From assembly GCF_004363655.1 (NCBI RefSeq), contig NZ_SNZH01000019.1, positions 86,001 to 150,000 of the forward strand: a stretch of 64,000 nt of DNA. The letters run 5' to 3'. Each line of letters opens with the position of its first letter. The stretch's first letter is position 1. The position numbers and the translations under genes were made by a program. Below the pieces are notes generated by a model that saw only the letters and a list, made by a program, of their open reading frames with translations, was not told the origin of the DNA and made no database searches. Below are positions 1-8,838 of the stretch, piece after piece. This stretch comes from Tahibacter aquaticus. Its GTDB lineage: Bacteria > Pseudomonadota > Gammaproteobacteria > Xanthomonadales > Rhodanobacteraceae.

Positions 1-194
1 TAGCCGGTGTTGTAGTAGCCACCCCAGTTATTGCCCCAGCGATGGGAGTTGGAATAGCTCACTCCGTAGCCCGGACCACCGATGCTGATACTGAAATGAT
101 CGCGGGCGGACGCCACGGAACCGAAGGCCAGAGCGGCGAGCGCTACCAGAACGAGAACGATGCGGCGAAACGAGTTGGGAGTTTGGGCATTCAT
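1..194 (-). CDS. Secreted hypothetical protein, 5' part only
   Basis: The reading frame starts at an ATG on the minus strand and runs off the left edge, so only about 64 residues are visible. An AGGA ribosome-binding site lies about 10 bases upstream. The N-terminus has two arginines (FRR) followed by a hydrophobic stretch and an Ala-x-Ala-like site (VASA), a typical Sec signal peptide. The mature part is rich in Gly, Ser, Tyr, Trp and Asn (for example HRWGNNWGGYYN), as in small exported proteins of unknown function. No family can be assigned from this fragment. Confidence 0.7.
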   Translation of the reverse strand, partial: MNAQTPNSFRRIVLVLVALAALAFGSVASARDHFSISIGGPGYGVSYSNSHRWGNNWGGYYNTG

Positions 195-435
195 GGTTGT
201 AGTCCTGCGAGATTGCGGGACCGATGCTGGGGCTTGGCGGCTGAATCGGCGCTTATTGAAGCCGGTGACGATTGTCAACGGACGAGTCTGCCCTGCGTCA
301 CACTTTACGCCGCGCAAGCCTTGGCACAGTTAAAGAATCAATGACTTGGCAATGACCACGAACTGCCGGCCCGCTGAAGGTCAATGCTCATGCGGCGACA
401 GGCTTCCTGGCGGACCCGCGCTGCGCGGGGAGCAC

Positions 436-468
436 CCGCACCGCCCCCGCGCTGCCTGGCCGGTGCGG
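436..468 (-). terminator. Possible terminator hairpin behind rlmKL
   Basis: An 8-bp perfect stem (CCGCACCG pairing with CGGTGCGG) begins two bases after the rlmKL stop codon. The loop is long (17 bases) and there is no clear T-tract, so termination is only a guess. Confidence 0.3.
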
Positions 469-470
469 GG

Positions 471-2609
471 CTATTCCTTGCGGCGCAGTTCCCAGGCGCG
501 ATGAATGCGCGGATTCCGCTCGAAATCGAACGGAATCGTGGCGGCGCTGATTTCGCGCATGTCCAGCGCGGCCAGCGCTTCGCTGTCGAGATGGAAACGG
601 CGGTAGTTGTTGGAGAACAGGATCAGCCCGCCAGGTGCCAGGCGCTCCATGCACAGCGTGAGCAGGCGCACATGGTCGCGCTGCACGTCGAAATCCTGCG
701 CACGCTTGGAATTGGAAAATGTCGGCGGATCGACATAGATAAGGTCGTATAGCTCGCGATCCTGCTCGAGGAACGCACAGGCATCGGCCTGGACCAGGCG
801 ATGGCGGTTGCCGACGAATCCGTTCAGACCCAGATTGCGCGAAGCCCACTCCAGATACGTTGTCGACAAATCCACACTTACCGTATTGCTGGCTCCGCCG
901 TCGGCGGCAAACACGCTGACCGCGCCGGTATAGCAGAACAGGTTGAGAAATCGCTTGCCGCGCGCCAGCTCGCGTACGCGGGCGCGCAGCGGCCGGTGAT
1001 CCAGGAACAGGCCGGTATCGAGGTAGTCCCACAGGTTCACCAGGAATTTCAGCCCCCCCTCTTCCACGGTGAGAAATTCGCCGCGCTGGTCCATGCGGCC
1101 GTATTTCTCGCCGCCCTTGGCCCGGTAGCGCTGCTTCAGCGCAATGCGCTCGCGCGGAATGCCGAAGCTTTCGCCGGCCACGCGCACGATCTCGCGCCAG
1201 CGCTGGCGCGCGCTGTTTTCGTCGATGGTGGACGGCGCCTGGTATTCCTGGATATGCAGGTGGTCGGCATAGACATCGATTGCCGCAGCATATTCCGGCA
1301 GGTCGGCATCGTAGATGCGATAGCACTGCAGGCCTTCTCGCTCCAGTCGCTTGCGCAGGTGCTTGCGATTCTTGTCCAGGCGGTTTTTCAGCATCTGTGC
1401 GCCGTCGGACAAGGGCTTGACCTCGCGCGGCACCGCAGCGGCGCTGGCGGCCAGGTCGAAATTCAGCAGCTGGCATTCCAGCGCGCCGTTGTAGAACGCA
1501 TAGCGCTTGACCGCGCGCAGGCCAATGGCGCGGCCCAGCTCGGCGTCGGATGTAATGATGCTGGCCCGCCAGTCGTTGAATTCCTGCTGCAGTTTTTCAC
1601 CGATCAGGCGATACAGCGGCTGCAGTTCATCGCGTTCGCCCAGGCGCTGGCCGTACGGCGGATTGGAAATCAGCAGGCCCGGCTGGGGGCATTCGCGCGG
1701 CCGCGTCAGATGACTGAGCGACTGGCGGCCGAGATGGACAAAACCCGCCACGCCGGCATGCTGGACGTTGTGACGTGCTTCTTCCAGCACCTCCGCATCC
1801 TGGTCGAAGCCGAAAAACCGCTGCCCCAGACTGGAAAGCCCGGCTTGCGCGCGCGCGTTCATGTCGTCGCGCAGCCCCTGCCAAAGCGCTGCATCGTGGC
1901 CGCGCCAGCCCAGCAGGCCGTAATAGTCGCGCTTCCAGCCCGGCGCCACGTCGGCCGCCATCCAGACCGCTTCCACCAGCAAGGTGCCGGAACCGCACAG
2001 CGGATCGACCAGACAGCCGCCTGCGGCGAACACCGCTGGCCATTGCGCCCGCAGCAGCAAGGCTGCGGCGAGGTTTTCCTTCAGCGAGGCCTTGCCATGG
2101 CCCTGGCGCCAGCCGCGCTGGTGCAGCGGAGCGCCGGAAAGATCCAGCGACAAGGTGGCGCGTTCGCGCCGCAGCAACAGATTGAAGCGCACATCCGGCC
2201 GTTCCGTGTCGACGTTCGGCCGCGTGCCCAGGCGCTGGCGGAATTGATCGACGATGGCGTCCTTGACGCGCTGCACGGCGTAATGACTGTGCGTGACGCC
2301 GCGCGTCGCGCCGACCGCGTCGATGGCAAAGCTGCCTTCGTCGGCGAGATGCGCGGCAAAGTCGACAGCGGCAATGCCGTCGTACAGCTGTTCGCCGTCG
2401 CCTGCATCGAACTCGGCCAGCGGCAGCAGCACGCGGCTGGCCAGGCGCGACCACAGGCAGACCTTGTAGGCCAGGGCCAGGTCGCCGCTGAAATAGACGC
2501 CGGCCAGGGCTTCGCGCGGCTGCAGCGCGCCAAGCTCGGCCAACTCGTCGCGCAGCAGGTATTCCAGACCCTTGGGACAGGTCGCAAACAGTTTCAACGG
2601 ATCGTTCAT
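471..2609 (-). CDS. rlmL: Bifunctional 23S rRNA methyltransferase RlmKL
   Basis: This 712-residue protein matches the family length (about 700) and domain order. It begins NDPLKLFATCPKGLE, typical of RlmL. A THUMP RNA-binding region follows (about residues 50-160), then a first methyltransferase domain with the NPPYG motif near residue 315 (RlmL, m2G2445). A second methyltransferase domain carries DPPTF near residue 625 (RlmK, m7G2069). Family knowledge places it in the cytoplasm, modifying 23S rRNA during 50S assembly. Its start overlaps the stop of the upstream hydrolase gene by 4 bases (ATGA), suggesting co-translation. Nothing looks truncated. Confidence 0.96.
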   Translation of the reverse strand: MNDPLKLFATCPKGLEYLLRDELAELGALQPREALAGVYFSGDLALAYKVCLWSRLASRVLLPLAEFDAGDGEQLYDGIAAVDFAAHLADEGSFAIDAVGATRGVTHSHYAVQRVKDAIVDQFRQRLGTRPNVDTERPDVRFNLLLRRERATLSLDLSGAPLHQRGWRQGHGKASLKENLAAALLLRAQWPAVFAAGGCLVDPLCGSGTLLVEAVWMAADVAPGWKRDYYGLLGWRGHDAALWQGLRDDMNARAQAGLSSLGQRFFGFDQDAEVLEEARHNVQHAGVAGFVHLGRQSLSHLTRPRECPQPGLLISNPPYGQRLGERDELQPLYRLIGEKLQQEFNDWRASIITSDAELGRAIGLRAVKRYAFYNGALECQLLNFDLAASAAAVPREVKPLSDGAQMLKNRLDKNRKHLRKRLEREGLQCYRIYDADLPEYAAAIDVYADHLHIQEYQAPSTIDENSARQRWREIVRVAGESFGIPRERIALKQRYRAKGGEKYGRMDQRGEFLTVEEGGLKFLVNLWDYLDTGLFLDHRPLRARVRELARGKRFLNLFCYTGAVSVFAADGGASNTVSVDLSTTYLEWASRNLGLNGFVGNRHRLVQADACAFLEQDRELYDLIYVDPPTFSNSKRAQDFDVQRDHVRLLTLCMERLAPGGLILFSNNYRRFHLDSEALAALDMREISAATIPFDFERNPRIHRAWELRRKE

Positions 2610-3157
2610 TCTTCCACTTCGGCCAGAGCGGCCAGATCAGGTTCGGCCTCGATCGCGGCGAGGAAAAGACGGAAATGTTCAGCGATCAGTTCGACATGCC
2701 CGGCCAGCCGGTGCGCATCGGACAGCATCAGCAGACTGGCGCGACGCTGCTGCGCATAGGCGACGACTTCCGACGCAGGGCAGATCTCGTCGTCCCAGCC
2801 GTGCACGATGGCAGTGGCGACACGCGTGGCGCCGAAGGCGCGCGCATAGCCGGGAATTGCCAGCGGCAGCGCCATCAGAAACAGTCCGGCGACGGGGCTG
2901 TCGAGCGAAGCAAGGCCGGAAACGAAAGCACCCATGCTGGAACCGACCAGGACGGTCGGTTCGTCCGCGCGAATCATCTGCCGCAGCCGCGCCACGCGCG
3001 GATCGATGCAGGCCAGCATGCCGCGCGCATCCAGGTCGCGATAATCGGCGCAGCTGGCGCGCCAGCCGCACGCCTTGGCCACCACCGCCAGCGCCGCCAC
3101 CTTGGTGCCGCCTGGCCCGCTGTCCGAGCCATGCGACAAAATTACGTGGCCTTTCAT
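2606..3157 (-). CDS. Small alpha/beta hydrolase
   Basis: This 183-residue single-domain protein has a GSSMG nucleophile elbow (Ser74), an HGWDDEICP segment near residues 119-127 for the acid residue, and DAHRLAGH (147-154) for the catalytic histidine. It begins with a beta strand and HGSDSGPGG, a likely oxyanion-hole loop, and resembles the compact YqiA/RBBP9-like hydrolases. There is no signal peptide, so it is probably cytoplasmic. The substrate is unknown. It lies directly upstream of rlmKL with a 4-base overlap. It is divergent from the amidase gene, whose start is only 38 bases away. Confidence 0.85.
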   Translation of the reverse strand: MKGHVILSHGSDSGPGGTKVAALAVVAKACGWRASCADYRDLDARGMLACIDPRVARLRQMIRADEPTVLVGSSMGAFVSGLASLDSPVAGLFLMALPLAIPGYARAFGATRVATAIVHGWDDEICPASEVVAYAQQRRASLLMLSDAHRLAGHVELIAEHFRLFLAAIEAEPDLAALAEVEE

Positions 3158-3195
3158 GCGCTTTCCTCGCCGCTGCGGCCCAAATCAGGGGCGGG

Positions 3196-3822
3196 ATGCT
3201 AGCACTCTTCGCGTTGGCAGCCGCGCCCGCGCATGCCAGACTGGCACGCATGCCTGCGCTCGCCATCAACGATCATCCCCTGCCCTACGTGACCCAGCTG
3301 GAGTCGCGTGCCGCCAGCAGCATCGATCTCGTCGTCATTCACTGCACCGAGCTGCCGGACCTGGCCACCGCCCGCCGTTACGGCGAGCAGGCGATCTATG
3401 CCTCCGGCACCGGCAACAGCGGCCACTACTACATCGACTACGACGGCAGCGTGCACCGCTACGTAGCTGCCGAACGCATCGCCCATCACACGCGTGGCTA
3501 CAACCCCCGCTCCATCGGTATCGAACTGAGCAACCGCGGGCGCTGGCCCGACTGGCTCGACTCGCGCCAGCAGCAGATGGACGAGCCGTATACCGCGGCG
3601 CAGATCGACGCCCTGCTGCTGCTGCTGCAGCAACTGCGCCACGACTACCCCAGCCTGCGCTGGATCGCCGGCCACGAAGAGCTGGACACGACCGAAGTGC
3701 CGGCCAGCGACAACGCCAGCCTGAAGGTGCGGCGCAAGCGCGATCCCGGACCGCTGTTTCCGTGGCAACGCTTGCGCGACAGTGGCTTGCAACGTCTGCA
3801 ACCGGCGGCGGTGGCGCCGTGA
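3196..3822 (+). CDS. N-acetylmuramoyl-L-alanine amidase (AmpD/AmiD-like)
   Basis: This Amidase_2 domain protein would cleave the bond between N-acetylmuramic acid and L-alanine in peptidoglycan fragments. Likely zinc ligands are His49 (VVIHC), His160 (AGHEELD) and Asp183 (KRDPG), in the usual family order, with IGIELSN carrying the conserved glutamate. I chose the ATG at 3196 because AGGGG lies just upstream and the first 15 residues are hydrophobic and end in AHA, like a short export signal. That segment has almost no positive charge, so a cytoplasmic form starting at 3250 (MPALAIND) is also possible. The stop overlaps the GTG start of the next gene, so the two are probably co-translated. 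Confidence 0.88.
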   Translation: MLALFALAAAPAHARLARMPALAINDHPLPYVTQLESRAASSIDLVVIHCTELPDLATARRYGEQAIYASGTGNSGHYYIDYDGSVHRYVAAERIAHHTRGYNPRSIGIELSNRGRWPDWLDSRQQQMDEPYTAAQIDALLLLLQQLRHDYPSLRWIAGHEELDTTEVPASDNASLKVRRKRDPGPLFPWQRLRDSGLQRLQPAAVAP

Positions 3823-4298
3823 GCTCGCGGCTCTGCCTGATCCTGCTGGCTGGCCTGCTGCTGGCCGGCTGTGGCGCCAGCGCACCGCGGCGCAGCGCGA
3901 TTGCCGCTCCGCGCGTCGATGCCAGCGCCAACGACATCCTGTTCCGCGCCATCAGCCTGGTCGGCACGCCTTATCGCTACGGCGGCAATACGCCCGAAGG
4001 CGGTTTCGACTGCAGTGGGCTGATCGGCTACGTTTTCCGCGACATCGCCGGGGCACGCCTGCCGCGCAGTTCGGCCGACATCGACCGGCTCGACGCCCCC
4101 TCCGTCGCGCGCAGCAAGCTGATCGCCGGCGACCTGGTGTTCTTCCGCGACGGCGGCAGCGTCAGCCATATCGGCATCTATGTCGGCGAAGGCCGCTTCG
4201 TACATGCCCCCAGCAGCGGTGGCACGGTGCGCCTGGACGCGCTCGACGGCGATTACTGGCGCCAGCACTACTCCGGCGCCAAGCGGCTGATCCGCTAG
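3819..4298 (+). CDS. NlpC/P60 lipoprotein (putative peptidoglycan endopeptidase)
   Basis: This 159-residue protein starts at GTG, overlapping the amidase stop by four bases (GTGA). A lipobox (LLAG-Cys18) indicates anchoring in the outer membrane. The NlpC/P60 domain fills the rest, with catalytic Cys65 in FDCSGL, His117 in SHIGIYVG and a third polar residue at His129. Members usually cut the gamma-D-Glu-meso-DAP bond in stem peptides. Pairing with an amidase suggests stepwise trimming of wall peptides at the cell surface. The short Spr/NlpC-type architecture, with no extra targeting domain, is ordinary. Confidence 0.93.
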   Translation: MSSRLCLILLAGLLLAGCGASAPRRSAIAAPRVDASANDILFRAISLVGTPYRYGGNTPEGGFDCSGLIGYVFRDIAGARLPRSSADIDRLDAPSVARSKLIAGDLVFFRDGGSVSHIGIYVGEGRFVHAPSSGGTVRLDALDGDYWRQHYSGAKRLIR

Positions 4299-4433
4299 AG
4301 ATAGCTTGCGGCAGCGCCATGGCCGATGCGCCGCAAGCGCACATCAGCCGTCGACGACGGCAGCGCAGCAGCACATCAGCCGTGAAAGACCGCGGGAATG
4401 TTCAGACGCTGTGGCGCCAGGAAACATGAATCC

Positions 4434-4464
4434 GCTGCCGCCAGTTCCGCGGCAGCATCGATTT
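4434..4464. terminator. Possible bidirectional terminator between NlpC gene and slyD
   Basis: An 8-bp perfect stem (GCTGCCGC and GCGGCAGC) with a 7-base loop is followed on the plus strand by CGATTTTCG. It lies between two convergent genes. A second, longer-looped hairpin (GCTTGCGGC with GCCGCAAGC) lies at 4304-4338. T-tracts are weak. Confidence 0.35.
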
Positions 4465-4486
4465 TCGTCCGCTGCAGTGCGCCAGC

Positions 4487-4978
4487 TCAGGCGTGCTCGT
4501 GGCCGCCCGCACCATGGGCATGACGATGCTGCAGTTCGACTTCCTCCGCATCGCGCACGCCGACCACTTCGACGTCGAACTTGAGATTCTGGCCGGCCAG
4601 CGGGTGGTTCAGATCCACATCGATCGTGGTCATGCCCACCTTCACCACCGTGACCATGCGCTGGCCGCCCTGCTTCAGGCTCAGCACCGTGACGTCGCCG
4701 ACCTTGAGCTTCTGCGCGCCGGCGAAGTACTTCTTCGGCACCCGCTGCTGGGCTTCCTGGTTGCGCGGGCCGTAGGCCTCGTCGCAGGCCACTTCGGTTT
4801 CGAACTTGTCACCGGCGGACTTGCCCTGCAGCGCCTTTTCCAGGCCCGGAATGATATTGCCGTGGCCGAGCAGGATAGACAGCGGCTCTGCACGCACGCG
4901 CGAACTGTCGACGGTTTCGCCGTCCTCGCCGGTGACGGTGTAGTGGAAACTCACGACTTTGTTGTTCTCGGCGATCAT
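4487..4978 (-). CDS. slyD: FKBP-type peptidyl-prolyl isomerase SlyD
   Basis: The protein is 163 residues. An FKBP core opens VVSFHYTVTGEDGETVDSS, and the insert-in-flap chaperone region (about residues 75-120) is characteristic of SlyD. The C-terminal tail is histidine-rich (HRHAHGAGGHEHA), consistent with nickel or zinc binding. SlyD assists folding and delivers nickel to hydrogenase in enterobacteria; no hydrogenase gene is visible here. The tail is shorter than in E. coli. The gene is monocistronic and convergent with the NlpC gene. Confidence 0.93.
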   Translation of the reverse strand: MIAENNKVVSFHYTVTGEDGETVDSSRVRAEPLSILLGHGNIIPGLEKALQGKSAGDKFETEVACDEAYGPRNQEAQQRVPKKYFAGAQKLKVGDVTVLSLKQGGQRMVTVVKVGMTTIDVDLNHPLAGQNLKFDVEVVGVRDAEEVELQHRHAHGAGGHEHA

Positions 4979-5069
4979 GGCGCTACCTGGCAGGTCAAAG
5001 GCCGCGAATGGTAGCGGCCGAACCGCGGCGCGTCATCTTGCGCTGCGGTCGCGGACCAGCCGGCCGCCT

Positions 5070-5630
5070 TCAGGCGCCGGTGCCGGCCTCGGGCCCGGCC
5101 AGTTGGCGCACCGCTTCCACCCGCGCGATGCGGCGGCGCATACGCTCGCGCAGCGCGTCGCGGCGGCGCGCCAGCAACACACTGAATTCGCGCCGTCCGG
5201 CGGGAACCGCGGTTTCTTCCAGGCTGCGCCGATAGCTGCAGAAGTCCATGTAGGCATCGATCACATGGCGCAGGCGGCGCAGCAGCAGCTCCAGCATGAT
5301 GGCGTCGTCGAGCAGGCCGATCACCGCCACTTCGTCGGGAATCAGGTCTTCCGGATCGGCAAAATAGATCAGCGTGCGCAGCACTTCGCGGCGCTCGTCG
5401 CCAGGCAGGCACCAAGCCTCGTCTTCCAGCATCAGGATCATCTGCTGCACGCAGACCAGGCGCTGACGCACATAGCGCGGCGCACTGGCCAGCGGCAAGG
5501 TGTTCAGTGCTTCCTTGGCCGTATCGACGACCTCGCACTCGTCCATGCAGTCGGCCAGGCGTTCGGCCCGCGCCAGCGCTGCGTGGAACCGCGCAATGTC
5601 CTCGGCTTCGAGTACAAATGTAATACGCAT
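5070..5630 (-). CDS. YkvA/DUF1232-family protein
   Basis: The middle of this about 186-residue protein has the signature of the YkvA (DUF1232) family: LIYFADPEDLIPDEVAVIGLLDDA, with a conserved DLIPD and a following LLDDA. The C-terminus is Arg-rich and helical. I place the start at the ATG giving MRITFVLEAEDIARF. An in-frame GTG four codons upstream (5642) is an alternative, and neither has a strong ribosome-binding site. The function of the family is unknown. The DUF1232 core is usually membrane-associated, but no clear membrane span is visible here. Confidence 0.75.
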   Translation of the reverse strand: MRITFVLEAEDIARFHAALARAERLADCMDECEVVDTAKEALNTLPLASAPRYVRQRLVCVQQMILMLEDEAWCLPGDERREVLRTLIYFADPEDLIPDEVAVIGLLDDAIMLELLLRRLRHVIDAYMDFCSYRRSLEETAVPAGRREFSVLLARRRDALRERMRRRIARVEAVRQLAGPEAGTGA

Positions 5631-5744
5631 CAGTGACTGCACCCCGGCGCGGCAGACTACGCGCCGCAGGCGGCGGGGTCAAAAGCCAAAAGTCCCACTG
5701 CACCTACTGCGCTAGCATGGGGCTCCCGCCACGGAGATCCACCC

Positions 5745-6185
5745 ATGCGCCGTCTCGCCGCCACCTTCGCCCTGTTGTTCGGCAGCCCTGCCCTGGCCCT
5801 GGAACTGCCGGCCTGGCTGGCTGGCCATTGGCAGACACGCGGTGGCCAGACCACGACCGAGGAAGTCTGGCTGGCCCCGGCCGACGGGCTGATGACCGGC
5901 ATGAGCCGCACCAGCGGGGGCAAGAAGCCGTTCTTCGAGTTCGCCCGGCTGGAACAGCGCGGCGGAAAACTGCTGTATATCGCCCAGCCCGGTGGGGCAG
6001 CGCCGACCGAATTCAGCCTGACCGCCAGCGACGCAGAAAGCTTCCGCGCCGAAAACCCGGGCCACGATTTTCCCCAGCGCATCATCTACGAGCGTCGTGG
6101 CAATGACGGCATTGACGCGCGCATCGAAGGCGATATCGACGGCAAGCCGCAGGTACAGCACTGGCAATATTTCCGCGTGCGTTGA
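5745..6185 (+). CDS. DUF6265-family exported protein
   Basis: The protein is 146 residues with a signal peptide (RRLAATFALLFGSPALA). The body matches the DUF6265 pattern as I know it: WLAGHWQTRGG, EEVWLAPADGLMTGMSR, FFEFARLEQRGGKL and YIAQPGGAAPTEF, as in a small lipocalin-like beta barrel. The function is unknown. An export signal and a conserved aromatic core suggest a periplasmic ligand-binding or quality-control role, but this is speculative. It is convergent with the next gene, with only five bases between their stops. Confidence 0.85.
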   Translation: MRRLAATFALLFGSPALALELPAWLAGHWQTRGGQTTTEEVWLAPADGLMTGMSRTSGGKKPFFEFARLEQRGGKLLYIAQPGGAAPTEFSLTASDAESFRAENPGHDFPQRIIYERRGNDGIDARIEGDIDGKPQVQHWQYFRVR

Positions 6186-6190
6186 GCCGC

Positions 6191-6757
6191 TCAAGGCTTC
6201 AGGCAAGGCTTGAGCAGCTCGGCCAGCGCAGTCTGCTGGCCGTCGAGCAGCACTTCGGCCTGCAGCGGCGCTCCTGCCGTCGGCGGCGACACCGCAAGGC
6301 GCAGCCGCCTGGCCTGAGTGTCGGCCAAAACCTTGCCGAGCTGGTGCAAGGCACCGGCGCGGTTGTTCGGCTCTGCGCGCGACAGCACGAAACCGTCGCC
6401 GTCCACGCCATACCAGCCGCTGATCGGTCCCTTGACGTTGATGCCATCGCCACGGGTATCGACGCTCCATTGCGCCAGATCGCGCTGTTCGCCGGCACCG
6501 TCGGGGCCTTCGAACACGTCCAGCGCAAAGCCCTTCAGGCTATCGGGCTGGGCCAGGATCAGACTGATGCTCAGCGCGCCGTCGCGCGCCGGATGGCAGG
6601 AAAACTCGAACTGCGCGCCGGGCAAGGCCTGCGCACCGACAGAAGCCTTCGCCGGCAGGCGCTGCTTGCGCAGCTGGGGGCCGTCGGCAGCGGCAAGCAC
6701 CATTACCGAACCCAGCCCCAGCACCAGGAAACCGCCAAACTTCGCTAACACAACCAT
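6191..6757 (-). CDS. Secreted hypothetical protein
   Basis: The protein has 188 residues and starts at an ATG preceded by AAGGAG at ideal spacing. The N-terminus (VVLAKFGGFLVLGLGSVMVLAAADG) is a signal peptide or an N-terminal membrane anchor. The mature part is mixed alpha/beta with two or three cysteines (FSCHPARD near residue 55 and PCLKP at the end). I do not recognise a family. It may be co-regulated with nothing: both neighbours are on the other strand. Confidence 0.7.
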   Translation of the reverse strand: MVVLAKFGGFLVLGLGSVMVLAAADGPQLRKQRLPAKASVGAQALPGAQFEFSCHPARDGALSISLILAQPDSLKGFALDVFEGPDGAGEQRDLAQWSVDTRGDGINVKGPISGWYGVDGDGFVLSRAEPNNRAGALHQLGKVLADTQARRLRLAVSPPTAGAPLQAEVLLDGQQTALAELLKPCLKP

Positions 6758-6944
6758 GCTTACGCTCCTTGCCGATCCGTGCCGTCGTTGGCTGGCGCAG
6801 CTTACGCTTCCTGCGGCGCTGTGCCGTCGTCGAGCGGCGCGGCATGGTCCGGCCACTGGCGCAACGCCACCACGACTTCCTGCACTGGGTAGCCGCGTGC
6901 AGGCCGACGAGGCTGCAGCACCGCCGTTGAAAAAGCAGGCTCCC

Positions 6945-7397
6945 ATGCAACACGAACAGGCAGAGCGCGACGCTGCGCAGATCGAGACCCTGGTACCGGC
7001 CATCTATGCCTGTATTTCCGGCGCGGCCGGCGCCGCACGCGACTGGGACCGCTTCCGCGCCCTGCACCGGCCCGAGGCACGCAGCCTGCGCACCGTCATC
7101 GACGCCGACGGCAGCCCCCGCGCCGAATCCTTCGGCGTGGAGGAATACATCGCCAACGTCAGTCCGTTCTTTGCCGCAAATGCCTTCTTCGAAGTCGAGA
7201 CGGCCAGCCGCATCGAACGTTTCGGCCAAGTCGCCCATGTCTGGAGCCGCTACGTGGCCCGGCCGGCCCCGGATTCGGACATCGTGCTCAAGCGTGGCGC
7301 CAATTCCATCCAGCTGTTCCACGACGGCCGGCGCTGGTGGGTAGTCAGCACGATCTGGGACAACGAACGCGACGGGCTGCGCTTCGATCTGTTCTAG
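6945..7397 (+). CDS. NTF2-like (SnoaL-fold) protein
   Basis: This 150-residue cytoplasmic protein has the cone-shaped NTF2 fold pattern: an N-terminal helix pair, a WDRFRALHRPEA-type segment, a central HVWSRYVAR strand, and a final RRWWVVSTIWDNER hairpin. Family members range from enzymes to binding proteins, so no reaction can be stated. The chosen ATG has a GCAGG ribosome-binding site seven bases upstream. The longer open frame upstream is out of keeping with the family length. Confidence 0.8.
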   Translation: MQHEQAERDAAQIETLVPAIYACISGAAGAARDWDRFRALHRPEARSLRTVIDADGSPRAESFGVEEYIANVSPFFAANAFFEVETASRIERFGQVAHVWSRYVARPAPDSDIVLKRGANSIQLFHDGRRWWVVSTIWDNERDGLRFDLF

Positions 7398-7454
7398 GCG
7401 GCATTTTTCCCAAGGCCACCTTTCTCTTTTGCCCGCCCGGCAGGAGTGCGGGCG

Positions 7455-8708
7455 CTACAGGCATTTCTTCAGCCGCGCAGCAACGCCCTTGGGCTCGCTG
7501 CGTCCCAGGCGCACGGTGGGCGTGCCGTGCCAGTCGGCGCATTGGCGTATCGCCTGGGCCAGGTCGGCCAGCAAGGTCTCGTCTGGCACAACGCCGTCTT
7601 CGAGGAAAATCGCCTTGACCTCGAACACGCCTTCCTTGCGGTGTGCCTTGGCGTCCAGCCGGCCAGCCAGGCGACCGCGCTGCAGCAGCGGCAGCACGAA
7701 ATAGCCGTAGCGGCGTTTGGCTTCGGGCGTATAGCACTCGATGCGATAGTCGAAACCGAACAGGGCCGACGCACGGTCGCGATCCCAGACCAGCGGATCG
7801 AACGGCGACAGCAGCGTGCTGTGCGTCGCCCGCAGCCGGCCCCTGGCCGCACGCTGGGCCAGCGCCGCGTGTTCGGCGTGTACATAGCCCGGCTTGTCCC
7901 AGCCTTCGACGCTGACGGCAAAAATTTCGCCGCGCGCCAGCAGCGGCGCCAGCTCTGCCGGCGTGATCTGCCGGCCCAGGCGGAAATAGTCCGCCACCCA
8001 GCGCGCCGGTGTCACGCCCAGTGCCTTGATCGAGCGCGCCACCCATTCCTGCTTGATCCGCTCTGCATCCAGCGCCACCTGCCCGACCCGATAGCGCTGC
8101 GCCCGCGCCAGCACGCGTTCGCGCAAATCGTATACACGTTGAAAATTATCGCGCCGGCTGACCATTAGCTCGCCAGTGCCGAACAAGGCCTCCAGCCAGC
8201 GTTTTTCCGCCTTCCAGCCCCACCAGCCGCCACCCGGCGGGCCTTCCTGGCGGGCGAAATCGGCCGAGCGCACCGCGCCGCGCTCGGCCACATGCGCGAG
8301 CAGGTCGTCGGTCTCGCGCCGGTGCGAGGTGCGTACGCGCTGCGCATGGCGCATGGCCCAGTGCTGCAGGCGCGCCGGGCGGAACGCCGCATGCAGATCG
8401 ACATCGGCCATTGGCGCAAAACAGGCTTCATGTGCCCAGGTTTCGAAGATGCGCCCTTGCGCCAGGGCCTTTTCCAGCCACTCCGCCGGATAGCTGCCCA
8501 GGCGCGAGAACAAGGTCAGGTACGGACTGCGCGCCACCACATGGATGGTATCGATCTGCAGCAGCTGCATCCGGGCGATTGCCGCGACCAGACGTGCCGG
8601 CGTCGCCTTGGCCCGCGGCGGTGCCAGCAGTCCCTGGGCCGCCAGGTGCAGCAGGCGCGCCTGCGGCAGGGTCAGGCGCAGATCGGCAGGCAGTTCGGCA
8701 GCGGGCAT
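7455..8708 (-). CDS. YcaQ-type winged-helix DNA glycosylase family protein
   Basis: This roughly 417-residue protein belongs to the HTH_42/YcaQ family. LQIDTIHVVARSPYLTLFSRLG and the AWAHEACFAPM-like segment near residues 75-105 are family hallmarks. E. coli YcaQ unhooks interstrand DNA crosslinks, and the Streptomyces homologue AlkZ protects against azinomycin. AlkZ-like proteins use a QxQ motif, whereas YcaQ-like proteins use QxD. Here LLQIDTIHVV shows Q-I-D, which fits the YcaQ subgroup. I start at the ATG giving MPAAELPADLRL; a GTG four codons earlier (8720) is possible. The gene is divergent from the acid phosphatase gene. Confidence 0.85.
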   Translation of the reverse strand: MPAAELPADLRLTLPQARLLHLAAQGLLAPPRAKATPARLVAAIARMQLLQIDTIHVVARSPYLTLFSRLGSYPAEWLEKALAQGRIFETWAHEACFAPMADVDLHAAFRPARLQHWAMRHAQRVRTSHRRETDDLLAHVAERGAVRSADFARQEGPPGGGWWGWKAEKRWLEALFGTGELMVSRRDNFQRVYDLRERVLARAQRYRVGQVALDAERIKQEWVARSIKALGVTPARWVADYFRLGRQITPAELAPLLARGEIFAVSVEGWDKPGYVHAEHAALAQRAARGRLRATHSTLLSPFDPLVWDRDRASALFGFDYRIECYTPEAKRRYGYFVLPLLQRGRLAGRLDAKAHRKEGVFEVKAIFLEDGVVPDETLLADLAQAIRQCADWHGTPTVRLGRSEPKGVAARLKKCL

Positions 8709-8838
8709 GGCGATACGCACGTGGCAGGCGGTGGCGCAGTGTAGTCAGTTCAAGCCTGGGCAAAGAGGGCCGATTCCGCCCGCAAGAGCGGCTTGGCCCA
8801 TGGCACACTGCGCGCCCGCAATCGCCCAGGACCGTGCC

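Noticed and set aside
801-2759. Plus-strand open frame of 652 codons opposite rlmKL
   Set aside because: It is antisense to a full-length, motif-complete RlmKL and has no domain of its own.
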